Translations under genes and position numbers: made by a program | Origin: Motacilla alba alba | Taxonomy: Eukaryota > Chordata > Aves > Passeriformes > Motacillidae | DNA: 64,000 nt | Direction: 5' to 3' | Assembly (NCBI RefSeq): GCF_015832195.1 | Contig: NC_052046.1 | Span: forward strand, 39,150,911-39,214,910 | Notes under the pieces: model-generated | The model's database searches: none | What the model saw: only the letters and a program-made list of their open reading frames with translations | Told to the model about the DNA's origin: nothing | Part shown: one piece after another, positions 27,025-39,544 of the stretch | Position numbering within the stretch: position 1 is the first letter of the stretch | Layout: each line of letters starts with the position of its first letter

Positions 27025-27780
27025 AAGTAAGGTTAAATGCAGGCTCAGGAATACTGAGCACTTGAAGGTCTTTAAGGAAAAATATTATATATAGGAGCAG
27101 AAGAAGCCCATTACAAGGAAGATCCTAAGCTGGAACCCAAATTCAAATTCAAACTTCAAGGATAACCTTTCATAACTATTTTCACTCTGAATTAAGGGTG
27201 ATAGTCAGTTACAACCAGAAGCCAGGTGTTTTGTTCTTTCCAGCATTCTCTAATTAAATGCTAATAAATTTATTCTTATCCCAACTGTCTCTACTGCATT
27301 GACATGTCGTGAATGCAATGAATAAGACCTCTAGATTCCTTTCTGTGTTATGGAAATACATGAACTTATTGAGTGACTAAGCTTCTGTAAACAAATGTGT
27401 TGAACATACTTAACTAGATACTAAAAAGCAGTAAAGCAGCTTTGCCATTTGTTTGTCTACAAAGTAATAACTTCCCACTGCTTTCCAAAGCCCTCTAAAC
27501 AAGTAAATTTTGGTTTGGGCTGACAGAAAGGCAAAAGATTGAAGTCTGAAATATGCCTCACAGGATATCCAAGCAGAGGTGAAAGAGTGATAGAAATGCA
27601 GCTAATTTTCATGCTTAGAGAGGTTCAATCAGCATAGGGTCAGGCATGACCAAGCTGCTTAAACACAAATTACTTCTACTTTAAAAAAAGTATAAACATT
27701 TTTAATATAAATGTGTATGATTGCAAAACACTCCTGACACTTCCTGGTTTTGCAGTATTATTTACAATACCAAACAAACC

Positions 27781-27801
27781 AAAAAAAAAAAAAAAAAAAA
27801 A
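27781..27801. repeat. Poly(A) run of 21
   Basis: Uninterrupted A run preceded by CCAAACAAACC. No target duplication or retrocopy body was seen beside it. Confidence 0.8.
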
Positions 27802-28916
27802 GAATGGTTCTTCACTCTCAAGAAAAAAACCCTAAAGTACTAAGAGAAAAGATATCATCTCATATAAACTGAATAAAAAATTAATTCTATTCTTGGCCCA
27901 GTATCTGGTTCAGTGCAGAAAAAAATCTTCAAACATATCTCTTCTTGATTTCCATTCTAAGCTACTAAAATGAGATACTAATGATATATTTTTCAAAATT
28001 GTAGAGACATGAAGACTGATCAACATCTGCAAATTACATGAAATCCCCAAACAAGACCAAGAAACAGGTCAAATTGTTTCTAATTCTTGATGATACTCAG
28101 GTTACACTTTCTCTTTTCACAGTAGGAGGGTAATGGGCATAAGTTTAATGTTCTGTTTTTAAAAAAAATTAGTACCCATTACTGTGTTTTGTCCTTTATT
28201 CACAACAGACCAAATAAAGATGAAAGTTCCAAATCAAAATGGATATGGAATCAAGGATAAACTGATTTTAAAGTATAAATTTAGAGAACAGACACACATG
28301 TTGACAAACTTCTGCAGAACCTTTTTTTCTTTTAGTAACATGTAGCACAATTCAGCTCTTTTACGCAACCATGATGCATAAATTTCTGTATTTCCTTTTT
28401 GATATGCCTCATCTGCAAGGCTGTTGCATATAATGAGCTCTCATCAGTACTTGTGGAGCTTTTAGGATTTCTACGCTAAAACAAGTGACTTATTTCATGA
28501 CACCAGTGTCAAAGAAGATTCATGAATATATACTGATATAACCAACACCTAAGTAATACACTAATTCATCCAGAACAACTATTGCACTGATAGAGTACAC
28601 AGAGGGCCCAGGTTCCAAATCCAGAAAAGTCTGCTGATGATCAAAAGTAATTCCAGAATGGTATTCCTTTAAAAAGGTCAAATTTGCCTCTTTGTTTATA
28701 AAAAGTGTTAACTTTGAACAAGAACAGTAACTTCAAGAACAGAGGTGCAGACCTCACAAAAAATAAAGATAAAAAAATACGGTCTTTACCATAATTATCA
28801 TTACATGAGCACATATGTGCATTAGTGGCCAAAAGAAAATATAGGTGCCATGACATCACTGTACTCTTACTATTTGCAGTTGCTATTATCGTTTGTCTGA
28901 GCTATATGTAAACCTC

Positions 28917-28985
28917 TATAAAGCTGTGTAAACTGCTTTATAAAGCAGTGTTTCTGTTTACCCTGCTTTATAAAGCTGTGTAAAC
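28917..28985. repeat. Palindromic and direct repeat cluster with core GCTTTATAAAGC
   Basis: TATAAAGCTGTGTAAAC occurs twice in direct orientation, at 28917-28933 and 28969-28985 (period 52). Between them ACTGCTTTATAAAGCAGT at 28932-28949 is a perfect 18-base palindrome. A second copy of the core GCTTTATAAAGC starts at 28965. The cluster could form cruciforms. No known element that I recognise has this structure. Confidence 0.75.
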
Positions 28986-29030
28986 ACAAACACATTAATA
29001 CATGCATGACAAATATATATGCAGTATCTT

Positions 29031-29088
29031 TGCATATATATACATATATACATATATATATATACATATATATTTATATATATACATA
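29031..29088. repeat. (TA)n / TATACA microsatellite
   Basis: Alternating TA with periodic CATATA interruptions, about 58 bases. It explains the Tyr/Ile/Cys-rich antisense frame at 28870-29067. Confidence 0.85.
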
Positions 29089-32000
29089 CTCACATGAATG
29101 CTTATACAGCAATACACAAATGTGATCCAACAAAGAGAACTTTGTAGACATGCATTTCATAAATGTGAAAAATCAGATTAAATGTTTTTACTAGGAGAGA
29201 ACTTTGCTGAGTGGAAAAGGCTGACCAGATTAGAATGGCCGGGACAGTGCTCTCTTGGGGCTAAGGGCATTTTAAAGGATTTTGTGTGTTTGTATCACAG
29301 GAAAATATTTTTTTTATTAGCAACTGATAGTTTTGCACAAGGTGCCTCACTGAAAAGAGAAAACTTGATATTTAAAGAATTGCTTAACCTAAAAACTGTA
29401 AGTCCATTAAAGAGCCAGATGCCACTTGATGATGGATTCATGGAAGAAGGTGTTCAATCCAGGTGAAAACATTATACCTCTGAAGTGTCAATCTGTTCTT
29501 ATGGGATTCTGACTACATGCAATCCAGAAAACTCAGTCATATGGACTACCATGACCATCTCAATAATATTTTTGCATTCTAATCCAGTTCTTACCTATAA
29601 GAAGGTAAGTAGAAACACCAAGACATTCCTGTCATACACCCAAGAATTATTGACTGAGGTGAGATATGTTTTCTGGGAGGACTGTCAGCCACCTAGCACT
29701 TATCATATCCAATCAGGCAGCACTAAAGCAGTTCAGCAGAAGCTGTAAAATTATACATGAAATCTCACTGTAAGAACTCTGTTTCCTAGTGCTCTTGATA
29801 TTTCAGAGTTAGATTTGACATTAACTGGAAACTTAAAAACCACCTCAACATATAACTTGTGGCAAGAAGGAAGGCAGACACAGGATATTCATTATTTCCA
29901 CCCCATGGACATAAAGACTAAAATATGTGAACTTTGGAAAACTTGTAACAGTAAAAGAATTTCTTTGAAACAGCAGCAGTTTTGTCTGTCCCCATTGGAC
30001 ATGACTACAATGATTTTTTTTTTTTTTGTATCAAAGAGACTGTACTTACATTAGAATAGGGTCTATAATACATGATAGAAGTAAGAACCTTTCATTCATT
30101 CTGAAAACGGTGTCCAAAAATACTCTCTGATGTTTTTGTGGTTTTGTGTTATGGGAAACAGAGAATAATAATACTCTCCTAGACTTCACACCATTCAGAT
30201 TTACAGGACATCTAGATCATATCCCATTGACTTACCTTTTTTTCAGGTTAATGAATAACTATCTCTTCATACAAAAGATGTTCCACATTTTTGCCCTTCT
30301 CTGTACTCTTTTTTATGACTTTTATGGTGCACCTCTTGAAACGAACAGTACAGGAGACAGTTAGCACTCAAAGGGTGAATTTATATTGTGGGTCTCTTCC
30401 CCAGAACACCCTATGATTCTTCAGTGTCAGTGTTTCTGGCACACTACAGACAACTCTGTTAAAAAGGATCATGAGGAGGCAACTGAAACCACAGGCTAAC
30501 CAGGGTCCTAGAGATTACACTGTGATTTTTGGTGTAAGGACATTCAGTGTCCCCACAAAAATGCAGACAAGCCTGAATCAGCTTATATTCAACCAGTTAA
30601 ACCTTGGTTATTGGTAAAAGCTAAGATCCAGCTGGACTCCAGTAGTTCCAGTTCATGCAAACCATGTAGAATTCAGATTGGCCAGCAGATTAACTCCATT
30701 CCAATTCATGGTTCCTGAGGGCTATTTGTGAGCTACAGACACAGTCCCAGATATAGTGACATTATTGTGTGTTGTTGGTTTTCACCATAGGATCTTGAAA
30801 TTTGTGATGCTTGGTAACAAGTAAATAGATGATGGATCCAAGAGAAAAAGACTTCTATTATTCTCATTTTTTTCTTAATTTAAAATTGCCCAAATGGCTG
30901 AGCTGTCACTAGAAATAGTTCAGCTAATCTGTCCTGGAAAGACAAGCCTCTCTGTAATCCAGTGACAATCTCCAATGTCTGGCATCTCTTCACTAGACAG
31001 AGTAGATACTATCCCCTATTAATGCCAGGAGACTGGACAACTGGGTTCACTTTCACAGAGAAAAATTTTTTATGTAAATGGAATGCCAAGGAAATTGCTA
31101 ATGACAGAAAACCAACCAAAACTCAGTGAGTCTGGTTTCTGTATCTCCAGATTGTCTATTCCACTTTAAATATGCAGAAAGCACTCCCACTTTGTCTCAT
31201 CAAAGCATTAGAAGGCTCACCTTTATATTTACATGGTATTTTTTGGCAGAAAAATATTGCAGCTGTATGTGTCTCTGAAGCCACCAGGAAACCTAAAAGC
31301 CCAACTCTTTTTTCTTCTCATGCTGGTATAATAAAGCCTGTGTAATCATCAGAATGCCAGATAAAAAGGCAGATTTTACCTAGTCTCAATCTGGATTGGT
31401 GTACATTTCACACAAAGGACAACTACGAAGAAAATTCAATCTGCATGGAATTTTAGAAAATGAAGACAACGAAGAGTTCCACTGAAACCTCTCAGCATGC
31501 ATAAATACTATCTTAACATCTTTGCACAAAATATTCCATAATTCATTGCACAAAATAAGATTAGTGTTAAATAATTTTAGGGCTTGTCTCTTGATATTAT
31601 TATTACTATTGTTTAAAAGAATTATTATTTTGTATTTATTTCTATTATTCCTTTAACCCTCTTGTTTACAAGTTTTGCCAATATACTAAAGGTGTTTTCT
31701 AAAGGAAATGTTTCATTTGCAGAATTTCAAGCAAGAGAAAAAACTGAGGCAATCCAAACTTCACTGACTAGGTTTCTCCATTTATAATACCCTACTGGTT
31801 ATAACTAATACACACAAGCAGAATCAAAATGTTAGTACATAAAAAATGTAAGGACTACTACTGCAATTTAAGAGATAAGTATGTCAGAATAAATTCTCCA
31901 ATTAAAATATTTTCTTACATTTCCTGGGTTATTTCAGTATTTCTCCAGTTGAGAATATCCTTCTGAAAGGGAGAATATGTTTTTTGTTCATTTGGGATGA

Positions 32001-32375
32001 CTCAGAGAAAAGTACAGCCCAAAGAGGCCTCAGAGTCATCCATCAATCACATTCCCTTAACCCAAATTAGCTGTACTTACGCCTTACTTGACTGACTAAG
32101 CTACTTCACCCAGATCATCCGTTCAACTAGTTCCTTATATGTAAAGCTACACTTTATTTTTTAATATATTATGAAAATTGCATTGTAGTTTGATTTCATT
32201 CGACTTTTTTCTGGCTGACTATGGGAATGAGGTGTACCTTAGTGCAAAAGGTTTTTCTTGTTCCCAGGGACAGCTATACAGATGTGCTATAGAGAGGGTA
32301 CATTTTATGACTTACATGAACAAATTCTAATTTTGTCCTATTTTAACTCTTAGAAAAAAGAAAAAAAACGCACCA

Positions 32376-32443
32376 CTTTATAAAGCTAAAGAAAGCTCTA
32401 GCTTTAGAAAGCTAAAGAAAGCTTTAGCTTTATAAAGCTAAAG
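32376..32443. repeat. AGCTTTA/TAAAGCT palindromic cluster
   Basis: CTTTATAAAGCTAAAG is present at 32376-32391 and again at 32428-32443. CTTTAGCTTTATAAAGCTAAAG at 32422-32443 is a 22-base palindrome with no mismatch. The reverse complement of the first copy is also present at 32422-32437, so the block can pair as a 16-base stem around a 30-base loop that itself repeats AAAGCTAAAGAAAGCT. It shares the 12-base core GCTTTATAAAGC with the cluster at 28.9 kb. Confidence 0.75.
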
Positions 32444-34076
32444 TTTGGACTACTGTATGTCTGCAATGAAGCACAGAGCCCAGGTTCTTGTTAAAGAATT
32501 ATTCTGCAAGAATTATATCAAAACCATCAAAAGTAGAAGGTGAAACTCCCCATGAATCAAAAGCTGGATACAGATGAGTGAGATGGACACTTATTTTTAG
32601 CAACAAAATCTGTTAATTCTTGATAGTCTCAATCAGCTTCCCAGACTGAATCAGTAATGTGGATTCCTGTTTTGCTGCCTTTCCACTTATCATTCATTTA
32701 TAAGGCATAAACTAGAGCATAGTACCTTGCTGAGTTTTTGAGGCATGAGAAAACGAATATTTCTTCCTTATTTTGTCTTAAAATGTAGCTGCAAATTAGA
32801 TTTTTTTTTATGTTCATCAAGGCTAAATTATTTGTTTGCCTCTCTATACCTTTTTTTGCCATCACTATCTTATGATCACTTATAGAGTGTAAGAAAGGCA
32901 GAACTTCACCTCCAGTATTATAATTCAGTATGTTAAACCTGACTGTCTTCAAAAAAATTTCTAGTAGCATGTCCAAACAGAACTCTTCTCATCACTTTGC
33001 TGCTAATGCTTGGCTTGGTCTAAAATATTAAGGAGTATTGAATTTGAAATAAGAAATTTTTCTTTTCTCAACAGAAAAAGCTTATCATTGTCCTACAGCT
33101 GCAGAGGATATTTCTGTCACTTTTTTAGACATTTATTTCCTTTTACTGTACACGATACACTGTTTTGCTTGCAGAAACTTGTCATGTGGCTGGATGTATT
33201 AGCCTGTGCCAAATGCTAAAAGTTTATCGGTCACTGGGCCAACAAATTCTGAAAGGGTACCAAGGTGACATAGTGAGCAGACAACCACCTTTTGCCGTCT
33301 ATCCCATAAAACTATGCTTACTGAAACAAAAGGGTAACTTTACTAACCCACCACAGGATTCCATGTAGAGGATTCTGATCTTTAATTCTCTTTGTTCCAC
33401 TCCTAACTTGGGACATAACCCCATTTTGTTCAAACCATTTAGCTATATAACCCATTCCCTGGAATGAACTGCAGCAAATGTCAAATGTTCCTAGGTGTGT
33501 GGCATGGCTTTTTAAAAAACAGACTATGGCTATCAACCACAAATTTTCTATAATCAAAGCTCCCTTTATTTTTTCTTACATTGTCCATGAACAAAAAGTC
33601 AGTCTAAGAAAGATACGCTGAATGAAACAACCAATTAATAAAACTGTAAAGAGAGGTTATTACTGGTTACTGTTCAAAGGCCATTGAAAGCACGTGCTTC
33701 TGTGCACACCTGCAGCAAAAAGAACAAGCTATTTGATTGTCTAAACACAGAAATTAAACATACAGGACAGAACAGATAATGATGCTCCCTGATATGTTTC
33801 CCTCTCTCAAAAAAAAAAAAAAGATGCTGTAAATGGCAAGGATTCTGAACAAAGAAATGGGATTTTATGCCAGCCTCAAAGAATGTATGTGGCAAAAAAG
33901 GTGAAGAAGGGTTGAGTTATTTTAACCAAAAAGATATTTTAAGTGACCTGGGAAAGGCATAAGGAGACATATTATTCTTCATATAACAGGAATAAAACAA
34001 TTGAGTAATGATGTAAGATGAAAATCTTTCATCCAGCTATGCTGCACAACTTCAACTAAATGATGTACTTGGACCT

Positions 34077-34078
<2 letters not shown>

Positions 34079-34126
<48 letters not shown>

Positions 34127-34146
34127 GTATATATATGTATATATAT
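34079..34146. repeat. (AT)n microsatellite
   Basis: About 21 perfect AT units (34079-34120), then GTATAT and GTATATATAT variants. Probably polymorphic in length. Confidence 0.92.
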
Positions 34147-35219
34147 GCAATTAAAAGTGGCAGAGGAAAATGGGTAAATGGGTAGACCTCAATTCCCCTT
34201 TCTAATGGGAATTATTATTAATAATGGACTTTGTCAAACTGCTATACCTCTATTAATGAGTCACTTCACGTTTCATCAGTTTGTTTCATGTACTTTTTTT
34301 GAAACTAAAATCTCAGATGCAAATGTCTCTACATCAAATTGAGAACAATTAGGTCTGTTTATGTGAAAAAACCTCATCGTGTGCAAACCAAAAAATAATG
34401 ACAATATATCTATGGAAGAAAATTTTTAAATTGGAATCTACCCATCTAGCGCAATCTATTCATCTGTCAAGTTAATTGAAAAAAGCCTAAATAGAGTTTT
34501 CCTCTCTTAAAAAAATTTTACATTCAACTAGTTGTGTATTGGTGTTAATGATGGTCACATGGTTGACCACAGAATTATGCAAGAAATTAATGAAAGTCAA
34601 TAAATCAAGTGGAATCAGGGGAATATTTGGAAGGGCAAGCCTAGCATCTCCAGCAAATACAAACTGCCAAAATTAAAAAAATGCAGCTCATACCTTATTG
34701 AGCCATGACAGCAAACATTTATCAAACAAAGGAGAAGAATAACCCTAGAGTAGAGACAGTTCCCGCTTCTTAAATTCTGAGTGAATAGTCTGGTAAATAG
34801 TCTATCTAAATTAACTAAAAAGAGCAACAGAGGGCAGGACTACTGAAGGGAATACACAGGCTAAAACTAGGATTCCAAATTCACTAAAACATAGATGTCT
34901 TTAAAATGCCTGGACAAATATCATATATAGAGACTGCTAGTAAATCTTCCTGCAAGATTGCAAACCAAGCTATATCAGTCCAGATCTGGCTTAATACTGA
35001 TCCTTCAGTATCTTGACAAAAAAAAAAAAGTATCTCTGAATACGTTCTGAGGACAGCAGTATACATTCTTGACCTTCTTGTCAGGTAAAATATTACATCA
35101 TTTGGAAAGATAAGACCTACCATTACAGTACTTATTTTTGAATATACTACTACCTGTCCAGCTTAGGCTGTAAGAAAGTTAGCTACTATCACAAGCAAAT
35201 GTTTGCTACAAAGGGCTAT

Positions 35220-35640
35220 TGCAGATTCCGTAAAGCTGCTGCAGTGTGTTCATAACTAGATTTACAGATGTTATTATGGATAAACAATCACCTTTAATGT
35301 GGGATGAAAATTACCCCAAATGGCAATTAAAAGGAAGCAGACCTTGGCTGCAGAATACAATTAATCATTGTGGTATACATATTACATAGCTGTTACTCCA
35401 GTTGTTGCTTTAATTTTATTACACTGCATTCCCACAAATACCATGTGCAATATTGACCATAATAAAAATAGAAGAAACACTCTGCCTGACCATGGGAGAT
35501 TATATCGAATATTAAAAAAATTCCAATGTTAATGAGGAAATAGAATGCAAATATTGTTGGCATTTTAATTGCTTCTCACCCTCTAGCAATAAAACATTTA
35601 ACTGGCAAACAATGACATCACCAGATAGTGTGATATTCAG
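35220..35640. promoter_or_regulatory. Candidate conserved enhancer-like noncoding element
   Basis: The segment holds no repeat and is dense in homeobox-type and related words: CAATTAATCATTGTGG at 35358-35373, a GCTTTAATTTTATTAC block near 35407, an octamer ATGCAAAT at 35545-35552 directly followed by a SOX-like ATTGTT at 35553-35558, and CATTTTAATTGC near 35561. Clusters like this are typical of vertebrate developmental enhancers, but AT-rich DNA yields such words by chance. Conservation in other birds cannot be judged here. Confidence 0.25.
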
Positions 35641-35711
35641 GCAAAGCAATAAATATTTACTGTAAGATGGAGCATGAGAATATAATTTAGAGCTAAGTGT
35701 ACTGAAATTTT

Positions 35712-35774
35712 ATTGTTTTCATTTGGTGTGGTTTTTGGTTTTTTTTTTGTTTTTGTTTGTTTTTGATTTTTTTG
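35712..35774. repeat. T/G-rich low-complexity tract
   Basis: TTTGGTGTGGTTTTTGGTTTTTT and TTTTGTTTG blocks, with the same composition as the tracts near 2.2 kb and 12.9 kb. Confidence 0.75.
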
Positions 35775-38700
35775 TCCAATTTGGTAGTTGTTAAAAAAGT
35801 TAAAACGTGAATCAAATAGGAAGCCAAGACCACAGTGCAGTGCTTCCTTTGACTGCATTCTTTCAAACACCAGGTATATTATCCTGCAAATGTCATGGCA
35901 CTAATTTGTGCCACCTCTTCATTGCCCTTGTTAAACAGAGAAAAAAGAAATCAAGTAAGAATTATTAGTTACCCAGTTTTACAGGGTAACTGTAAAAGGA
36001 AAAGAGCAAAGCTCTTTCCTTACCAGACAAATACCTCTATTACAGTTATCCCAAAAAAAACCCTACCAAAACCAACCAGATACTGCTTTTTGGTGCAGTA
36101 GGTCTGATGTACATCCATGCAACTGGAGGCTTTTGCCTGAAGGGACTGTATCTCACCTCCCATCTTGGAACAATCTCTTGTCTGTTTTTCTAGCAAGTTT
36201 CCATAGATACATATATTTTTAAAATATAGAAACAGATCATAAAGTTCTTACACTTTCATTTATCTACTTAGTAGCCCTCATTGGAGACTTTGCGGGCTAT
36301 CACAGTAATAGCCACTACAGACCAAAAAAATGGTGTGCAAATGAGAATGCTTTCCAATGTGTTAAGAATCAAACATTTAAGCTCAATAATAAATGATCTA
36401 TAGTATGCTTGGATTTAGATGTTGCTATTCTACCAAACTTCCAGTAGTTCAAAATAACTATTAAAAATTCACAGTGAGAGACAAGAATAAAGTTAATTTT
36501 TAGCAAATTTTATTAAGTTCTGTTGTACAGACTGCCTAACTACCAATCCACGATCAGCTTCTTTGTCTTATGAATATACATGATACAGCATGGTGAAAGT
36601 GAAATAAATGCAGGAGGATAAGAAGCTCTTCTCCTTGTGTTACTGTTAATCTAACACTAACAAAATTATCACCCTAATAATCCTCCTAAATGAACATATA
36701 GCTATAAGTTAGCAAAGAACTTAGCAAAGAGTTTATGTAGAAGGCCATGAAATGAGAAACTGCCTTTAATTGCTCCACTTGCATTTGGGAAAACTAATGC
36801 AGAAATTTATGCATTTCAGTCTTTCCTGCATGAGCTGGGACTTAACTTATCCCAAGCAGGGTGAGAGATGGAGATGAGATATCTCAGCCACTCTTAGGTT
36901 AAATAAAATCAGTATCAAGATGTTCTCTGTCAGACTTTTATTACTGCAGCAAAATCAGTAACCTTTCTGTTTTATGTCAGGTCTCATATGAGCCAAAAAG
37001 AAAGGGAAAGGAGATGGAAGGAGAAGGTTGGGCAGGACTTATGTAACTGATGTACCAATACACAATGCAGTTTTAAGGCTGAATCCTGCTGTTTCCAATG
37101 TGACATCATTCCATCTGGAGGCATTAATTAAAAAAAATTAAAAATAAAACTTCATGCTTTTCTTGTTTGTAGTTTAACAATCTTTAATAGAAATCTCTAA
37201 TTTCTATACAGCTATTGTAACTATATAGAAAATTTCTGCTTCCTTTAATGAAATCCATTGCTTCCTAAAGTCAAAACAAAAGCCATCCTGTTATTATAAC
37301 TATAAAACTATCTTTTTATATTATCTATCCATAAAAATTATCTGTCTATAAAAATTCCTATAAATTTTGTCAAACTATCACTAAAAATACAATTCTCAAA
37401 GCACAACCAGATTACTGGAAGCAAGCAACACTGAAAATATGTTGTTAATCTTTGATTTTCTTTACAGCAATCTAGCAGTATGACAGATTCCTTAATATGA
37501 TTCATTGTCACATTAAAGTATACTCCGTGCTTTCCATGGGACATAGTTGAGGCAAATGGCAAAAATCCATGAAGGAGTAGACAGGAGGAAGCCTGCAGAA
37601 AAAAAAAAAAGTGAAAAGACAATAAAAAATTCCCCTGGGACTTCAAGTCTGATAAGAGTTTGGGAACTGATTAGAAAAAGAAAGACAGCTGACAGTGCTT
37701 TGTGGCATTTCTTTCAAGGACAAGAATATCAGCTCTGTCAGCTGCAAAATGGGCAGATTGTTCACCCTTCATCTCTGAGCCTGCGTGTCAGAGTGTGAAT
37801 AACGGGTGACATTTCTACCTGTTTCCATGTTCTTCCCTCATCTCTTTTCTTTTTCACTTATATACACTTACTACTGTGTTCGTTATAGGTGGTCTGAGAT
37901 TGGAGAAGCAGTGACATGAACCAACTCATCCATGCTGTCTGATCATTGCAAAAAATTGTCACATTGTGTGTGATCCAGCAAAACCCTATGGCAACAGCTG
38001 GGCTGGAACAAATCCTAAATCAATGTCTACATCTTGGTAGTCAAAATTGATTCTTCTACCTGGAATAATTGATAAGAAAAACCACCCAGCTTCATATACC
38101 TTTACCCTACATTGAGAGGAGATTTCCACTAGCAACAGCTACTTTCATGTAAAAAAACCTTTTTTAAAAAATTTTCATTATGCCTCTTACTGTCTTTTTT
38201 TTGGGCTTCCCTTACATATATTATAAAGAGAATGGTGATTTATAGTTTTCCGTTGATGCCATACTAATTTCCTTATACAAAATGTGAATTGCACTACTAA
38301 ACCAATACTATGTCAATATACAAGCAATTCTTAAGTCACCAGTCTGAGGTACAAGGTCATGTAGTATGCATGTAATGCATAAGGTCATGTATTCATGTAG
38401 TAAATACTACAGAAATAATAAAAAACCCTAATTGTCTTATAATTTTTTTCTAACAATTCATGTACTTGTTTTTTCCTGATAGGTATCATCTCTGCCTCTT
38501 ACTATGTCATTCCAGAGTCACATAGACAATGAGAGACAAAAGTTTCCTTATTTCACTTATAAAATCTTCAACATCAAAACTGGAAATATGAGCAACTGAA
38601 TGATACCAGGTTAGAATGCTCTTTCTCTGAAAGTTGATATTGAGGAAAGATACCATGATTTTCTTTGGTCTTGTTGCTTGTATTCATACATTATTTAAGT

Positions 38701-39148
38701 GGCTGGCACAGTAGGGCATCTTCTTTACAGTCCAGTCACAAAGCTAAAATTAGCTATTTACATTTAGTATACTGCTGATGGAGAAAAGGATTATTGAAGT
38801 ATCTCCAAAATGTATGGTGTTAATTTTTACCAACCTGATATGAGTAAAAAGGCAGCTCTGTGATGCTCAGTACTCATTTAGTCAGCACTTGATCTGATAC
38901 CCAGGTTTGCAGCAAGTATCTCAGGACTCATTAAAAGCAGCAGGTAGATTTGAATATTTTCTCTCCACAGAACTAACAACATGTCGGTCTTGGCAGATAA
39001 AGGCAGGGCTGTTTGTGCATTTTTGATATTTAAATTTCTTTTCATTCCTTCTCAGCACACAGCATTATAAAACATTCTGGTCTTAGGTAGCTTAGGAAAC
39101 TAGCAGTTTCCTAATTTTTCCAAATGAAAAATTTACCTCTAGCAGGTC

Positions 39149-39544
39149 ATGGTAAATATCATGTTCAATTTCCATATGGCCAAGCCAGGTAGCAAAACAA
39201 TTAGCATACAGGTTTTGGGAGCCCTGCTGCTTTTTAGCTGTTTCCTGGATGTAACATTTCTCTCCCTCTGTCCCTTCTATACACTATGTTTCCTCTTCCT
39301 TCTTCATCTTCCTCTTTCTCCATCTCTTATTCATCCATGCACACACAGAGTCAACTGCTATTTATATAGCCAGAAGAATCTTAGCATAACAGTGCTGAAT
39401 AAAGGGAGAAACAGGTCAAAGCAAAAAGTCCTTGCCCTGCAATCTGATGATACTCTATCACACTCTAGTACAGACTCAGGGCATGGAAGTACTGAACAGA
39501 CTGGACAGCAAGTGGTCATTGCAATAAAAATGTATTTATATTGA
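39149..39544 (+). other. Unassigned 131-codon open frame
   Basis: The ATG lies in a fair context (GTC before, G at +4), just after a pyrimidine-containing stretch ending in AG. The predicted chain has a long hydrophobic stretch (about residues 22-60, Leu/Phe/Cys-rich) and a Ser/Thr/Gly/His-rich polar tail containing S-S-T-D-S-G-H-G-S-T. It is not in a recognised repeat. I do not recognise the protein, and one such frame in 64 kb of AT-rich DNA is not improbable, so it may well be chance. Confidence 0.12.

Noticed and set aside
27781..27801. Poly(A) run considered as a retrogene tail
   Set aside because: No upstream gene-like sequence, polyadenylation signal or flanking duplication on either strand.
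34079..34146. (AT)n tract considered as a promoter or replication origin element
   Set aside because: It is a plain dinucleotide microsatellite; no supporting signals around it.
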